From the NCBI GenBank assembly GCA_022843785.1, contig JALHMZ010000026.1, positions 1-38,600 of the forward strand: 38,600 nt of DNA, written 5' to 3'. The DNA is from Nitrospira sp. (GTDB lineage: Bacteria; Nitrospirota; Nitrospiria; Nitrospirales; Nitrospiraceae). Positions within the stretch are counted from its first letter, which is position 1. Every line of letters starts with the position of its first letter. Made by a program: the position numbers and the translations under genes. Below are positions 8,356 through 16,967 of this stretch, piece by piece. The notes beneath the pieces were generated by a model, which was not told where the DNA came from, made no database searches, and saw only the letters and a program-made list of their open reading frames with translations.

Positions 8356-9491
8356 ACCTGGCCCGGTTTCTGTTGGGTTCGAATCGAAGGCTTCAGTAAC
8401 GCCGACAACTCTTCGGTCAGGTCGATCCCGACCGGGCACCAGGTAATGCAGCGACCGCAGCCGACGCAGCCGGATGCTCCGAATTGATCGATCCACGACG
8501 CCAGTTTATGTGTCAGCCACATACGGTACCGATCCTTGATGGTCGGACGAATGTTCTTGCCGTGAATATATCCATGATCCTGCGTGAAACAGGAATCCCA
8601 CAACCTGGCGTGCTCCGTGCGCTGCCCGGTGAGATCCGGGGTTTCTTCGACGGTATGGCAGAAACAGGTCGGGCAGACCATCGTGCAGTTCGCGCAGGCC
8701 AGGCAGCGTCCCGCCACATCGTCCCAGTGAGAATGCTCATGCGCCTCATACAACGCCCCCGGCAGTTCAGCGGTGTTCAGGCGCCTTGTTTGATTCATCG
8801 CACAGGAACTGATGTTCGCTTCTGCTTCGTCGATCTGTGCCGGAGAAGAGGGATCGATCGCCAGCGCCGAGAGAATGTCGTTGCCCTCCGAACTCCCTGC
8901 TTCGATGAGAAAGACTGTTTCCAATTCAGTAAGGGCAAGGTCGAAACCGCTCGTGGCTCCGGGACCTGTTCCCATGGATGCACAGAAGCACGTCGTGAGG
9001 GCCCGCGTACAATTCACGGCAACCACAAACATGCTGTTCCGTCGCGCTTGATAATAGGGATCAGCGTAGGCATCGCGGAGAAAAATCCGGTCCTGCATGG
9101 CCAAACCCGCCACATCGCAGGCACGAGCGCCGAGGATGGCCACCTTCTCTGATTTCGGCAGGGTGGGGACTGACGCGAAGCTGTTCTTCGATCGCTCGAT
9201 GGTGAGCAGCGCCTCGCGCGGCGTGAAACTGAAGGGCTTCAGGGATTGCGGTCCATGGACGACGCCGAAAATGCGGTCATCGCCGGATTGCTCAAGCCGG
9301 TAGCGTCCCGGTTCTTGTTGATCACGCCAGCCGATCGGAAGATCCGCCGTTCGTTCGACGGTCTCCCACATCACCGATCCGTCTCGCACAACCGGACCGA
9401 CTACCCGATAGCCCTTCTCGGTCAAGACGTTGAGCAGCCGTTGGAAATCTGCGTGAGGGAGAACGCCGCACCTATCGGAGGCCGTCACCAT
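8352..9491 (-). CDS. group 3b hydrogenase beta subunit (4Fe-4S ferredoxin-like)
   Basis: A 379-residue iron-sulfur subunit of the diaphorase half. C-terminal cluster motifs are [16 protein letters not shown] and [16 protein letters not shown], for two [4Fe-4S] clusters. The central region ([20 protein letters not shown]) is typical of sulfhydrogenase beta/anaerobic sulfite reductase A proteins. The start at 9491 is preferred because AAAGGA lies about 8 bases upstream and the length then fits the family; in-frame ATGs at 9548, 9587 and 9650 would add 19 to 53 residues without clear binding sites. It is the first gene of the hydrogenase operon. Confidence 0.92.
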   Translation of the reverse strand: MVTASDRCGVLPHADFQRLLNVLTEKGYRVVGPVVRDGSVMWETVERTADLPIGWRDQQEPGRYRLEQSGDDRIFGVVHGPQSLKPFSFTPREALLTIERSKNSFASVPTLPKSEKVAILGARACDVAGLAMQDRIFLRDAYADPYYQARRNSMFVVAVNCTRALTTCFCASMGTGPGATSGFDLALTELETVFLIEAGSSEGNDILSALAIDPSSPAQIDEAEANISSCAMNQTRRLNTAELPGALYEAHEHSHWDDVAGRCLACANCTMVCPTCFCHTVEETPDLTGQRTEHARLWDSCFTQDHGYIHGKNIRPTIKDRYRMWLTHKLASWIDQFGASGCVGCGRCITWCPVGIDLTEELSALLKPSIRTQQKPGQV

Positions 9492-9767
9492 GGCGCAGAT
9501 CCTTTCTGCTTGTCTCCCAACGAGCCGACCATCCGATCGGCTAGCCATCGTAAGAGTTCTTTCACTCTCTTGCAAGACACGAACCATCGCTTCGAAACAT
9601 CGACGCTTCTTCGCGCCCCCCTGACCGGAACACGAATTTCTGGCGCTCATTTTTGAATTGGATCGCAGAAGAGTACGGAGAAGCTACGGAGGAGAAAACT
9701 GTGTATCTATGACGATGGGAAGACGGAACGCACTCGGTCGGGCGTCTTTAGAAGTCGGATCAGGCGA

Positions 9768-10055
9768 TCACCAAGAATCTCGGTAAAACAGAAAGTACCC
9801 GATCGCGACGACAATCGCCTGGAACAGGATCAGCCAACGGATGAACCCCCAACCGATCGTGGGTTGCTCATCGCCCATCCTGCGTCGCACCGACTTATTG
9901 GCGAGAATGAAGCTCCCCACCAACTCCCTCGCCTCGTCCCTGCTGATGTTCCACTCACGCTGAAGCGCGTCGATCGCCTCGCTCCTTTTGCCGCGCCAGA
10001 GCGCGTCATGCACACTCTCGGGAAAACCAGTGGATTGTTCCGGTTGGGTTGTCAT
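9768..10055 (-). CDS. small membrane protein with L7/L12-like helical segment, copy 1
   Basis: A 95-residue protein of unknown function. Residues 12-50 (DALWRGKRSEAIDALQREWN, then ISRDEARELV) resemble the helical part of the ribosomal L7/L12 C-terminal domain, and a single membrane helix follows at about 70-90 (WLILFQAIVVAIGYFLF). It aligns over its whole length with the 96-aa protein at 13033-13323, sharing DALW-x-G, EAI, EA-x-E-x-V and RWLI-x-F...YFL. There is no Shine-Dalgarno sequence ahead of the ATG. It may sit in the same minus-strand block as the hydrogenase but is separated by about 270 bp. Confidence 0.7.
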   Translation of the reverse strand: MTTQPEQSTGFPESVHDALWRGKRSEAIDALQREWNISRDEARELVGSFILANKSVRRRMGDEQPTIGWGFIRWLILFQAIVVAIGYFLFYRDSW

Positions 10056-10157
10056 TGCGGGGGAGAGTTTACCAGAAACTAGAGCGCTCCTGTCAAAGCC
10101 TTCTGCTGAGGCGCGGGCCCCGGGGTATCACTGTTCCCCTCCTCCCGTTTTTCTCGT

Positions 10158-10183
10158 TATAATAAAAATGGGGCACGGTGTCC
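10158..10183 (+). promoter_or_regulatory. possible -10 box and overlapping palindrome before aldehyde dehydrogenase
   Basis: A perfect TATAAT lies at 10158-10163, about 75 bases upstream of the dehydrogenase ATG. The -35 region is poor (TTCCCC at about 10134). Just downstream an imperfect dyad GGGGCAC-G-GTGTCCC spans 10169-10183, where transcription would begin, so it could be an operator. This is inferred from sequence only. Confidence 0.35.
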
Positions 10184-10237
10184 CGATTTCACGCACCCGA
10201 ACCATCGAAGTTTGAACAGCCGGAAAGGAGGAACACC

Positions 10238-11743
10238 ATGAACACAGCAACCGCTGAGATCCCTATGCACCATCAGGTCCGAACCTTTGTCGGCGCACCC
10301 CGGAAAATGCTGATCGGCGGCAACTGGCTCGACGCCGCGTCGGGAAAGACCTTTCCGACCTATAACCCGGCCACAGGCGAAGTGCTGGCTCAGGTCGCAG
10401 AGGGCGCCCGCACGGATGTCGACAGAGCGGTCGCTGCCGCGCGAAAGGCCTTCGAGAGCGGCCCCTGGCGCAGACTCACCACATCGGAACGAGGACGATT
10501 GATCTGGAAACTCGCAGACTTACTCGAAGCCCACCTGGAAGAATTCGCACAACTTGAGTCACTCGACAATGGCAAGCCGGTGGGCGTGGCGCGCGTAGCC
10601 GATGTGCCGTTGGCTGTGGATCTCTTCCGCTACATGGCCGGTTGGGCAACCAAAATCGAAGGCACGACGATCCCCATTTCGGTGCCCTACACGCCGGGGA
10701 CCCAGTATCTGGCTTACACGCTGCGCGAGCCGGTCGGCGTGGTGGCCCAGATCATCCCCTGGAATTTTCCACTGCTTATGGCAGCCTGGAAGCTCGGCCC
10801 GGCGTTGGCCGCAGGCTGCACTGTCGTACTGAAACCGGCTGAGCAGACGCCACTATCAGCATTGCGACTGGGTGAACTCATCTGCGAAGCGGGGTTCCCT
10901 GATGGAGTGGTCAACATCGTGCCGGGCTATGGAGAGACCGCCGGCGCGGCATTAGCGGCACACCCGCATGTGGACAAGGTCGCGTTCACGGGCTCCACCG
11001 AAGTCGGCAAGCTCATTCTCGTCGCGGCTGCGGGGAATCTGAAAAAAGTCTCGTTGGAACTCGGTGGGAAATCACCCAACATCGTGTGCGAGGATGCTGA
11101 TGTCGCGGCAAGCATACCAGGGGTATCCAGCGCGATCTTTTTCAACCAAGGCCAATGCTGTTGCGCCGGCTCACGGCTGTTTGTCGACAAGCGTATCTTC
11201 GACAAAGTGGTGGAGGGCATCGCGGAGGACGCGAAGAAGATCAAGGTCGGACCGGGCATGGATCTCGACACCCAAATGGGTCCGCTGGTCTCGGATGAGC
11301 AGCAACGGCGGGTGCTCAGCTATCTGGAATCGGGTTTTTCCGAAGGAGCCAAAGCGGTGGTCGGCGGACACAAACTGGGCACCAAGGGTTACTTTGTGGA
11401 ACCGACGGTGCTGGTCGACACGACGCAGCAGATGAGGATCATGCAGGAGGAGATCTTCGGGCCGGTCGTCTGCGCGGTGCCATTCACGGAAATAGACGAG
11501 GTGCTCCCGTTGGCAAACGACTCGATCTACGGCCTGGCGGCTGCGGTGTGGACTCGCGACGTCAGCAAGGCCCACCGCATCGCGGCGCAGCTGCGCGCAG
11601 GGTCGGTCTGGATCAACTGCTACAACATCTTTGACGCCGCACTGCCCTTCGGGGGCTACAAGCAATCCGGCTGGGGCCGCGAAATGGGGCACGACGCATT
11701 GGAACTCTACACCGAGGTGAAAGCCGTCACCGCGCGGCTGTGA
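10238..11743 (+). CDS. NAD(P)-dependent aldehyde dehydrogenase
   Basis: A 501-residue ALDH superfamily enzyme oxidising an aldehyde to its acid. Active-site elements are IIPWNFPLL (Asn176), SLELGGKSP (Glu274) and NQGQCCCAGSR, where Cys308 is the nucleophile in the usual G-Q-x-C position, flanked by two extra cysteines. FTGSTEVG marks the NAD site. It is closest in style to betaine/phenylacetaldehyde-type ALDHs, but the substrate cannot be told. The ATG at 10238 is set by a strong GGAAAGGAGG 7 bases upstream. It is a lone + strand gene in a mostly minus-strand stretch. Confidence 0.93.
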   Translation: MNTATAEIPMHHQVRTFVGAPRKMLIGGNWLDAASGKTFPTYNPATGEVLAQVAEGARTDVDRAVAAARKAFESGPWRRLTTSERGRLIWKLADLLEAHLEEFAQLESLDNGKPVGVARVADVPLAVDLFRYMAGWATKIEGTTIPISVPYTPGTQYLAYTLREPVGVVAQIIPWNFPLLMAAWKLGPALAAGCTVVLKPAEQTPLSALRLGELICEAGFPDGVVNIVPGYGETAGAALAAHPHVDKVAFTGSTEVGKLILVAAAGNLKKVSLELGGKSPNIVCEDADVAASIPGVSSAIFFNQGQCCCAGSRLFVDKRIFDKVVEGIAEDAKKIKVGPGMDLDTQMGPLVSDEQQRRVLSYLESGFSEGAKAVVGGHKLGTKGYFVEPTVLVDTTQQMRIMQEEIFGPVVCAVPFTEIDEVLPLANDSIYGLAAAVWTRDVSKAHRIAAQLRAGSVWINCYNIFDAALPFGGYKQSGWGREMGHDALELYTEVKAVTARL

Positions 11744-11823
11744 CATTATATCCAGGAACAGGAAGGTCGGACATGCCTCCTTCTCTACTGATCCCCCGGG
11801 AGGAGGGAAAAGAGCGCGCGCGA

Positions 11824-12405
11824 TCAGAACAGGGGATGGTGTGGCGCAGCGGAAAAGGGAGCGGCTGCCGGAGCCTCGCCGGCATTGCCGAGAAACCTCC
11901 AGACGCCATCTTCTTTGACCAGGTAGTGCACCTCACGGAACCAACTGTCGAGCGTGATCCGGTTGCCCGTTCGCTCCTCAGTCCCATATAACCCCCCGGT
12001 GCACGTGACCTCCGCCTGAAGCCGGGAGTCCACCTGCCGGACTTTGATGTCAGACAGCATATGGAGAGACTCCACCGCCTTGTAGTGCATAAACACTTCG
12101 CCCCAGACCCGCCGCACGTCGGTTTCTTTCAACCCGTGATAATTGTACGCCGGCGAATAGAATGCCATGAGCGCAACCAGATCTTCCTTCTGCACCGCTG
12201 TCTCGGCCCGTTCGAATGACGCAAGCAACTCTTTCACGACCGGCTGACCAAGCAACCGCTTGTGCTCCTTGATCGTCTTTCCGTCAACCATCAACTGGGC
12301 ATCCGGCAACACCTGCACTTTGGCAAACGCAGCCTCTGATCCCAGCACTGCGGATAAAACCAGACCCAGACCGAGACGCACACTCACCTTGCCGTATGGC
12401 CTCAT
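11824..12405 (-). CDS. secreted SnoaL/NTF2-like protein, copy 1
   Basis: A 193-residue protein with a signal peptide (about 1-28, ending SEAAFA). The mature part has the pattern of a DUF4440/SnoaL-like cone-shaped fold: helix SFERAETAVQKEDLVALMAFY, then SPAYNYHGL, then beta strands to DSWFREVHYLVKEDGVWRF. It is paralogous to the protein at 27772-28326, sharing YNYH, EVTCTG, DSW-x-EVHYLV-x-E-GW/AWR and an identical C-terminal HPLF. The start follows AAGGAGG. The function is unknown; NTF2-like folds bind small molecules or act as scaffolds. Confidence 0.75.
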   Translation of the reverse strand: MRPYGKVSVRLGLGLVLSAVLGSEAAFAKVQVLPDAQLMVDGKTIKEHKRLLGQPVVKELLASFERAETAVQKEDLVALMAFYSPAYNYHGLKETDVRRVWGEVFMHYKAVESLHMLSDIKVRQVDSRLQAEVTCTGGLYGTEERTGNRITLDSWFREVHYLVKEDGVWRFLGNAGEAPAAAPFSAAPHHPLF

Positions 12406-12495
12406 CGGCACCTCCTTAATTCTGCGCATTGACCGCCGTATACGATGAGGCCGCCAATGGTCTCAACCCCCTGTCTTTCCCGGTCCTTTGAAGGG

Positions 12496-12951
12496 CTAGG
12501 AGCGAAATGGCTGAACATCACCTGGCTTGCGCAACATCTTATTCACCTCGTCCAGATGCAGCTCTTCACCCACGATCATCTCTCGCGCAAATTCTTCCAA
12601 CAGGACGGACTTTCCCTCGGAGAGTTTCAGAAGTTCGTAATACGCGTCGGCAGCAGCCTTCTCGTGCTCCAGGCTTTCCCGCAGGATATCTCCCACGTCA
12701 TGCTTCTCGGTTTCCAAGAGCGTCCCGATTTTGAGCGAGGGATGGCCGCCAAGCAAAGTGACCAGTTCCCCGGCTTTATGCGCATGGGCAAGGCTCTCGT
12801 CGGCATTACTTTTCAACCACGACACGATAGGAATGCGGTTATAGCCGTAGACCATGAGTGAGTAATGCATATACCGCACGACTCCCGCTAACTCGTGCTC
12901 CATAATCCGATTGAGAATCCCTACTGCACGTTGCGTATCTTGATCGTTCAT
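12496..12951 (-). CDS. ferritin-like (bacterioferritin family) protein
   Basis: A 151-residue four-helix ferritin-like protein. Candidate di-iron ligands fall in the expected helices: EHELAGVVRYMHY (Glu18/Glu20), DESLAHAH (Glu52, His56), EHEKAAADAY (about Glu95) and GEELHLDEV (Glu129, His132). The conserved WLKSNADESLAHAHKAGE and GGHPSLKIGTLLE segments place it in a bacterioferritin-like subfamily. It probably stores or detoxifies iron or handles peroxide. It precedes the small membrane protein gene on the same strand in reverse order; a GGGAGGATC element lies ahead of its ATG. Confidence 0.85.
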   Translation of the reverse strand: MNDQDTQRAVGILNRIMEHELAGVVRYMHYSLMVYGYNRIPIVSWLKSNADESLAHAHKAGELVTLLGGHPSLKIGTLLETEKHDVGDILRESLEHEKAAADAYYELLKLSEGKSVLLEEFAREMIVGEELHLDEVNKMLRKPGDVQPFRS

Positions 12952-13032
12952 GTGATCCTCCCATTCAGTCAGTATGACCGTCTCGCCTGATAAAGCGCGA
13001 GCGGGTTATCGCCGTTGTAGCCGATCGTTGAT

Positions 13033-13323
13033 TCATGCCCCTTGGATCAGAAAATACGCAATACCGGCCGCCAGCACCAGAAATCCGATCAGCCAGCGGA
13101 CCATCCGTGTTTTCGCCGTGGCGAGCACCTGGTCCAGCTTTTTCTTGAGAGCCGGCTGGGAACCGATATAGGCGTCCACCTGTTCCTTCGCCTCTTTCAA
13201 CCCGAGATTGTGCTCCAGGCGAACGACCTTGATCGCCTCAATCACATTGCCTTGCCACAGCGCATCGACGGCTGCCTTGGGAAGATCCGGGGAACGTCGT
13301 GATTTGTTCGACATCGTACCCAT
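13033..13323 (-). CDS. small membrane protein with L7/L12-like helical segment, copy 2
   Basis: A 96-residue paralogue of the protein at 9768-10055. Residues about 18-48 (DALWQGNVIEAIKVVRLEHN, then LGLKEAKEQV) closely resemble the EAIKxVR...GLGLKEAKxxV stretch of ribosomal L7/L12, followed by a single membrane helix (WLIGFLVLAAGIAYFLI). It is not a ribosomal protein, lacking the rest of the domain and ending in the membrane. An ATG three codons in is an alternative start. It sits between the CBS protein and ferritin-like genes on the same strand. The function is unknown. Confidence 0.72.
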   Translation of the reverse strand: MGTMSNKSRRSPDLPKAAVDALWQGNVIEAIKVVRLEHNLGLKEAKEQVDAYIGSQPALKKKLDQVLATAKTRMVRWLIGFLVLAAGIAYFLIQGA

Positions 13324-13349
13324 GCTGCGGCGATACGCGACATCATCCG

Positions 13350-14186
13350 CTATGTCTTGCTGAGAAACCTCGGTCGATCCCGAACGGAGACTATTTTCAC
13401 TAAGTCCCGCACAGAGAGCACCCCGACGATCTTCCCGTTCTCTGTCACGGCCAAGTGACGCACCCCCTGTTCGGCCATCGCTTGACTGGCATCGCGTATC
13501 GTCCGATTCACATCGATGCTGAGCAAAGGAGAACTCATTACGGCACTGACGTGAGTGCTGCCTGCATCCCGGCTGGAAGCCAGCCCCTTCCGGACCAGAT
13601 CGCGCTCAGTCACAATGCCGACGATCTCGCCGGCCTCGATCGTCAGCAATGACCCGATCCGCTTCTCGCCCATCAGCTGAGCGGCCTCAAGTAGAGACGC
13701 GTCACTTTGGATCGTTGCAAGGGTAGTCGCCATCAGGATGCTCAACGGGCGGTACACCTTGTCAAGTTCACAGACGGGACCGCTCTCCGCATCTACAAAC
13801 GATCGCACGAGGTCCCGCACCGAGATGATCCCGACAATTTCACCGGCCTCCACCACACAGAGGTGCCGCACATGATTGGTTTCCATCAATTGGCTGGCAT
13901 CCAACATGGTGCGGCCCCCGGCAATCGTCAAAATCGGGCTGACCATCACACGATCCACCATCGTGACCGTGGGATCTAATCCCTGCGCGAGCACTTTCCG
14001 TATGAGGTCCGTCTCCGTCAGAATTCCAAATATTCCTCGCTCGGGATCATGCGATTCCACCAACAGACAGCCGATCTGCTTGACGCCCATCCGCTCAGCC
14101 GCGTCCGCAGCCGTCGTGTCTTGTGGAACCACCTCCAGGTAGCGATGCATAAAATCTTTAGCGGCTCCGCCCCCATGCTGATTCAT
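13350..14186 (-). CDS. protein with four CBS domains
   Basis: A 278-residue protein made only of CBS domains, two Bateman modules in tandem. Repeats end with GIFGILTETDLIRK, GIISVRDLVRS, GIVTERDLVRK and GVLSVRDLVKI. Such proteins bind adenine nucleotides (AMP, ATP, NAD) or similar ligands and report energy state, but the target is unknown. The ATG at 14186 follows AAGGAG; about 50 upstream in-frame codons are rejected for lack of domain similarity. The neighbouring ICMT-like gene is divergent, so the 180-bp gap should hold both promoters. Confidence 0.9.
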   Translation of the reverse strand: MNQHGGGAAKDFMHRYLEVVPQDTTAADAAERMGVKQIGCLLVESHDPERGIFGILTETDLIRKVLAQGLDPTVTMVDRVMVSPILTIAGGRTMLDASQLMETNHVRHLCVVEAGEIVGIISVRDLVRSFVDAESGPVCELDKVYRPLSILMATTLATIQSDASLLEAAQLMGEKRIGSLLTIEAGEIVGIVTERDLVRKGLASSRDAGSTHVSAVMSSPLLSIDVNRTIRDASQAMAEQGVRHLAVTENGKIVGVLSVRDLVKIVSVRDRPRFLSKT

Positions 14187-14369
14187 CTCAACTCCTTGTT
14201 CCCTGAACAGGTTGTACGTTCGTTCAACCAAGTACGCACGACCACTATATCTGATCACGAGAGTCATGCGCAGGCACGACTGTGCCGCCATGAGTAGAAG
14301 TAGCCAGTCGAGCGCCAAAAAGTGTAGGCTCCTGCCCATCGACCCGCTTCACCGTTGGATGGGGCATCC

Positions 14370-14825
14370 ATGCATCGTCTCGATCTGAAAATTCCACCAC
14401 TCGCCGTCGGTGCAATAATCGCGCTGGGCATGTGGCTCGCCTTCTACACCCTGCCCGAATTCGCATATCCACCGCTGCGAATCGTGGCCATGGGAATGGG
14501 AATAGTCGGGGCCGGCATCACAGGATTAGCGATGCTGTCATTCTGGAGTGCGCATACCACCCCGAACCCCATGAAGCCATCGTCCGCATCGTACTTAGTG
14601 ACGTCGGGAATCTATCGTTTTACACGCAACCCGATGTATCTCGGCCTGTTGTTGCTCTTAGCCGGCTGGGCTCTGTATCTGGCAAACATCCTCGCGTTTC
14701 TCTTTCTTCCTGCCTTCATCCTCTACATGAATCGCTTCCAAATCAAACCGGAGGAACGAGCGCTGACGAACCGGTTCGGACGGAAGTATCTTGAATATGC
14801 GTCTCGAGTGAATCGCTGGATATGA
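14370..14825 (+). CDS. isoprenylcysteine carboxyl methyltransferase-family membrane protein
   Basis: A 151-residue membrane protein with about four hydrophobic segments. The diagnostic SGIYRFTRNPMYLGLLLLL and the C-terminal pattern IKPEE...RFGRKYLEYASRVNRWI are those of the ICMT/phospholipid methyltransferase-like (PEMT/NnrU-related) family that binds S-adenosylmethionine at the membrane surface. The substrate in bacteria of this type is not known. An in-frame TTG five codons upstream is an alternative start; the ATG is preferred, with GGATGGGG upstream. Homologues are frequent in stress and metal-resistance clusters. Confidence 0.85.
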   Translation: MHRLDLKIPPLAVGAIIALGMWLAFYTLPEFAYPPLRIVAMGMGIVGAGITGLAMLSFWSAHTTPNPMKPSSASYLVTSGIYRFTRNPMYLGLLLLLAGWALYLANILAFLFLPAFILYMNRFQIKPEERALTNRFGRKYLEYASRVNRWI

Positions 14826-14835
14826 CATACCCAGC

Positions 14836-15012
14836 GTGCAGACGCTCAAGCTGGGCATCGTCTACTTTCTGCTGATCTTCGGGACAGGATTCGTTCTGGG
14901 AACCTTTCGTGAGTTGCTCGTCGTTCCTTATGTCGGCCACAGAGCGCCGAACTCCTTGAGATGCTTTCGTTGACACACTTCATACAAGAACCATCAACAG
15001 TACAACCTGAAT
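14836..15012 (+). pseudogene. frameshifted small membrane protein gene
   Basis: A GTG-started frame of 45 codons (to TGA at 14971-14973) encodes a hydrophobic LKLGIVYFLLIFGTGFVLGT. After VGHRA the reading jumps: a one-base shift gives AELLEMLSLTHF and stays open to about 15012. Together these match the start of a small family of bacterial membrane proteins (pattern LKxGxxYFxxxFGxGFVLGxxR...LVVP...AELxEMP) that I recall but cannot name. It is placed directly after the ICMT-like gene. It is read as a frameshifted and truncated remnant. Confidence 0.55.
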
Positions 15013-15134
15013 AGGATGCAGCGTTCGCCCCACTGAGATGATTCAGTCGTACAGATCCTGCCGGATCAGTGCCATGTGATTCCCTCTATTGGCCCGCAGC
15101 AGATGACTCCGCTGCGGGTGCCGACTCCTGCCTC

Positions 15135-15620
15135 CTACTCTTCCTTCGCCTGCACACCGGACCGGAACGTCGTGTACACATAGACCGGAATGGGCAGGTG
15201 GCCGAGATGTTTATCAATCAACGGTTTCACGTCGTCCCACTTCAGCCCGCCCACCCCGGTGGCCAAACGAGGCAGCGCGACACTGGCAATCTTCTCAGTT
15301 TCGATCAACTTGGACAGGGCCTTCAGGCAGTGGTTGACGTTCTCGATCGTGGCCCGACCCGGCTTGGCTCCGTGGCTGGGAGCCGGCTCCTGGGTAAACA
15401 GATTCACGACCCGGACGCCGCCGACACCAGCCCAGGTCCATAACTCGCCGGGCTTGGGAGTCACCGTCTGGCAGTAGTGCCGGAAGTCCTTGTACATCGC
15501 CGGCCAATGTTCTCTCAGCGACAACGCCAGCCCGCTGGCAAAATTGTCGTTCGGCGCGACCCCGTGCGCCACCGCTAAGGCCTTGGTCAACAAAATGTCT
15601 CCCGTTACTTCTTTCAACAT
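15135..15620 (-). CDS. macro-domain protein
   Basis: A 161-residue single macro domain, expected to bind ADP-ribose or remove it from targets. VTGDILLTKALAVAHGVAPN is the first conserved segment; LFTQEPAPSHGAKPGRATI and ASVALPRLATGVGGLKWDD provide the ligand loops (the GVGG and LATGVGGL region). The start follows GGAGGAGAA. No ADP-ribosyltransferase or toxin gene adjoins it, so it is not obviously the antitoxin half of a DarT-DarG pair. It stands alone between a decayed gene and the SUMF1-like gene. Confidence 0.88.
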   Translation of the reverse strand: MLKEVTGDILLTKALAVAHGVAPNDNFASGLALSLREHWPAMYKDFRHYCQTVTPKPGELWTWAGVGGVRVVNLFTQEPAPSHGAKPGRATIENVNHCLKALSKLIETEKIASVALPRLATGVGGLKWDDVKPLIDKHLGHLPIPVYVYTTFRSGVQAKEE

Positions 15621-15701
15621 GTGCCGTTCTCCTCCTTATGGACAACCCGCCTACATTGTTCTGCCGAATGCAACATGAGGTCCTGAGCACAAGCGCCCGG
15701 A

Positions 15702-16967
15702 CTATGGCGTCTTTGAACAACGGAACCCATAGCCGAAATGCCGGTTCATCGGTTGCGCGTTGAACCGGTGCGCAGACCGCAAAAAATCAGACACGTACAG
15801 CCAGGACCCACCGCGCACGACTTTCTGATCACCCTTTGCCGGCCCAATGGGGTTCTTTTCCAGACTGGCCGCATAAGAGTCATAGTCGTACCAATCGAAG
15901 ACCCACTCCCAGGCATTGCCGGCCATGTCGTAGATGCCGTAGGGACTCTTCCCCGCCTCGAACGATCCAACTGGGGCTAAGGCCAGATGGTCATCCCAAT
16001 CCTTTCTCCCGTAATTGGCGTGGAGCCGAGTCGGCGCTTCATTGCCCCAGGGATAAATCCGCCCATCTGTTCCCCGCGCGGATTTTTCCCACTCCGCCTC
16101 GGTCGGCAGACGCTTGCCGGCCCACTTACAGTAATTGACGGCATCTTCCCAGCTCACATTGACGACGGGCCGTCTCTGATGTTGGGGTTGATTCATGATG
16201 CTCCAGTCCGGAGGCTCCTCCATGCCCGTCACTTCCAGATACCTGGCGTACTGTCCTACCGTCACCTCAAACTTATCCATGTAGAAGGCATTGAGGTAGA
16301 TCTGTCTAACAGGCTTTTCGTCATCTCCGCGAGTGCTTCCCCTTGTGAACTTCCCGGCCGGCACCAGCACCATCTGCATATCCAGCGAGTCAGTCTCCGC
16401 CAAACTTCCTCCTGATCCCCCCAATGCCGGATGTCTCGATGCGGCAGTGGATTGTGATCGTGGTAGTTTTGCCTCCAGCTGTTGATAGAGCGGTTGCTGC
16501 TCATTGTTGAGGCCCAGCTCATCGGCGCTGTGCAAGACCTCCGCCGCCTGCTTCAGTTTTCCACCGGCCAGCAGGTCCTTCGCCTCGTTCAGAATCCGCC
16601 AGACCGTCATTTCCTCCCGTAACCGCCACACCTTCGCTTTGGTTTTTGGCAAATATGACTTCGTCGGGCCGGATTTGGCATCCAGCTCTAAAGCAATCTC
16701 GTAATGTTCCTCTGCGCAGGCCCAGACTTCCAGGGCTCGACAGGTCTCGGCCAGGTTGAAATGAGCCGGCATATTGGACGGATCTTTCAGCAGGCCGGCT
16801 TCTAACGCGGCCCGCGCCTCCGCATAGTTTTTGTTTTTCAACAGGCCTTCCCCCTTGGTAAAGTCCTGCTCCCCGGCCCCGGCGGCATGAGCGGTCACGG
16901 ATTGCGCGCTCACCCCGACCCAGACGAGGAAACACAGCACGGTCACTCTTATCAGCCTCTCACTCAT
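15702..16967 (-). CDS. secreted TPR plus SUMF1/FGE-like protein
   Basis: A 421-residue protein: signal peptide (about 1-28, ending THAHA-like AHAAG), TPR-type helical repeats (about 35-165), a linker, then a formylglycine-generating-enzyme-like domain (about 195-421; PAGKFTRGSTRGDDEKPVRQ, RLPTEAEWEKSARGTDGR, YDMAGNAWEW, VVRGGSW). In genuine FGE the segment after RGGSW carries the two catalytic cysteines; here it reads LYVSDFLRSAHR with none. It is therefore unlikely to modify sulfatases and more likely a binding or assembly factor. The only Cys in that domain end is in GFRCSKTP. Confidence 0.85.
   Translation of the reverse strand: MSERLIRVTVLCFLVWVGVSAQSVTAHAAGAGEQDFTKGEGLLKNKNYAEARAALEAGLLKDPSNMPAHFNLAETCRALEVWACAEEHYEIALELDAKSGPTKSYLPKTKAKVWRLREEMTVWRILNEAKDLLAGGKLKQAAEVLHSADELGLNNEQQPLYQQLEAKLPRSQSTAASRHPALGGSGGSLAETDSLDMQMVLVPAGKFTRGSTRGDDEKPVRQIYLNAFYMDKFEVTVGQYARYLEVTGMEEPPDWSIMNQPQHQRRPVVNVSWEDAVNYCKWAGKRLPTEAEWEKSARGTDGRIYPWGNEAPTRLHANYGRKDWDDHLALAPVGSFEAGKSPYGIYDMAGNAWEWVFDWYDYDSYAASLEKNPIGPAKGDQKVVRGGSWLYVSDFLRSAHRFNAQPMNRHFGYGFRCSKTP

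Noticed and set aside
8366..8392. tRNA-like GGGTTCGAATC motif
   Set aside because: It lies inside the hydrogenase beta gene and no cloverleaf can be built around it.
11773..11810. Possible terminator after the aldehyde dehydrogenase
   Set aside because: The CCTCC/GGAGG pairing is short and no T-run follows on either strand.
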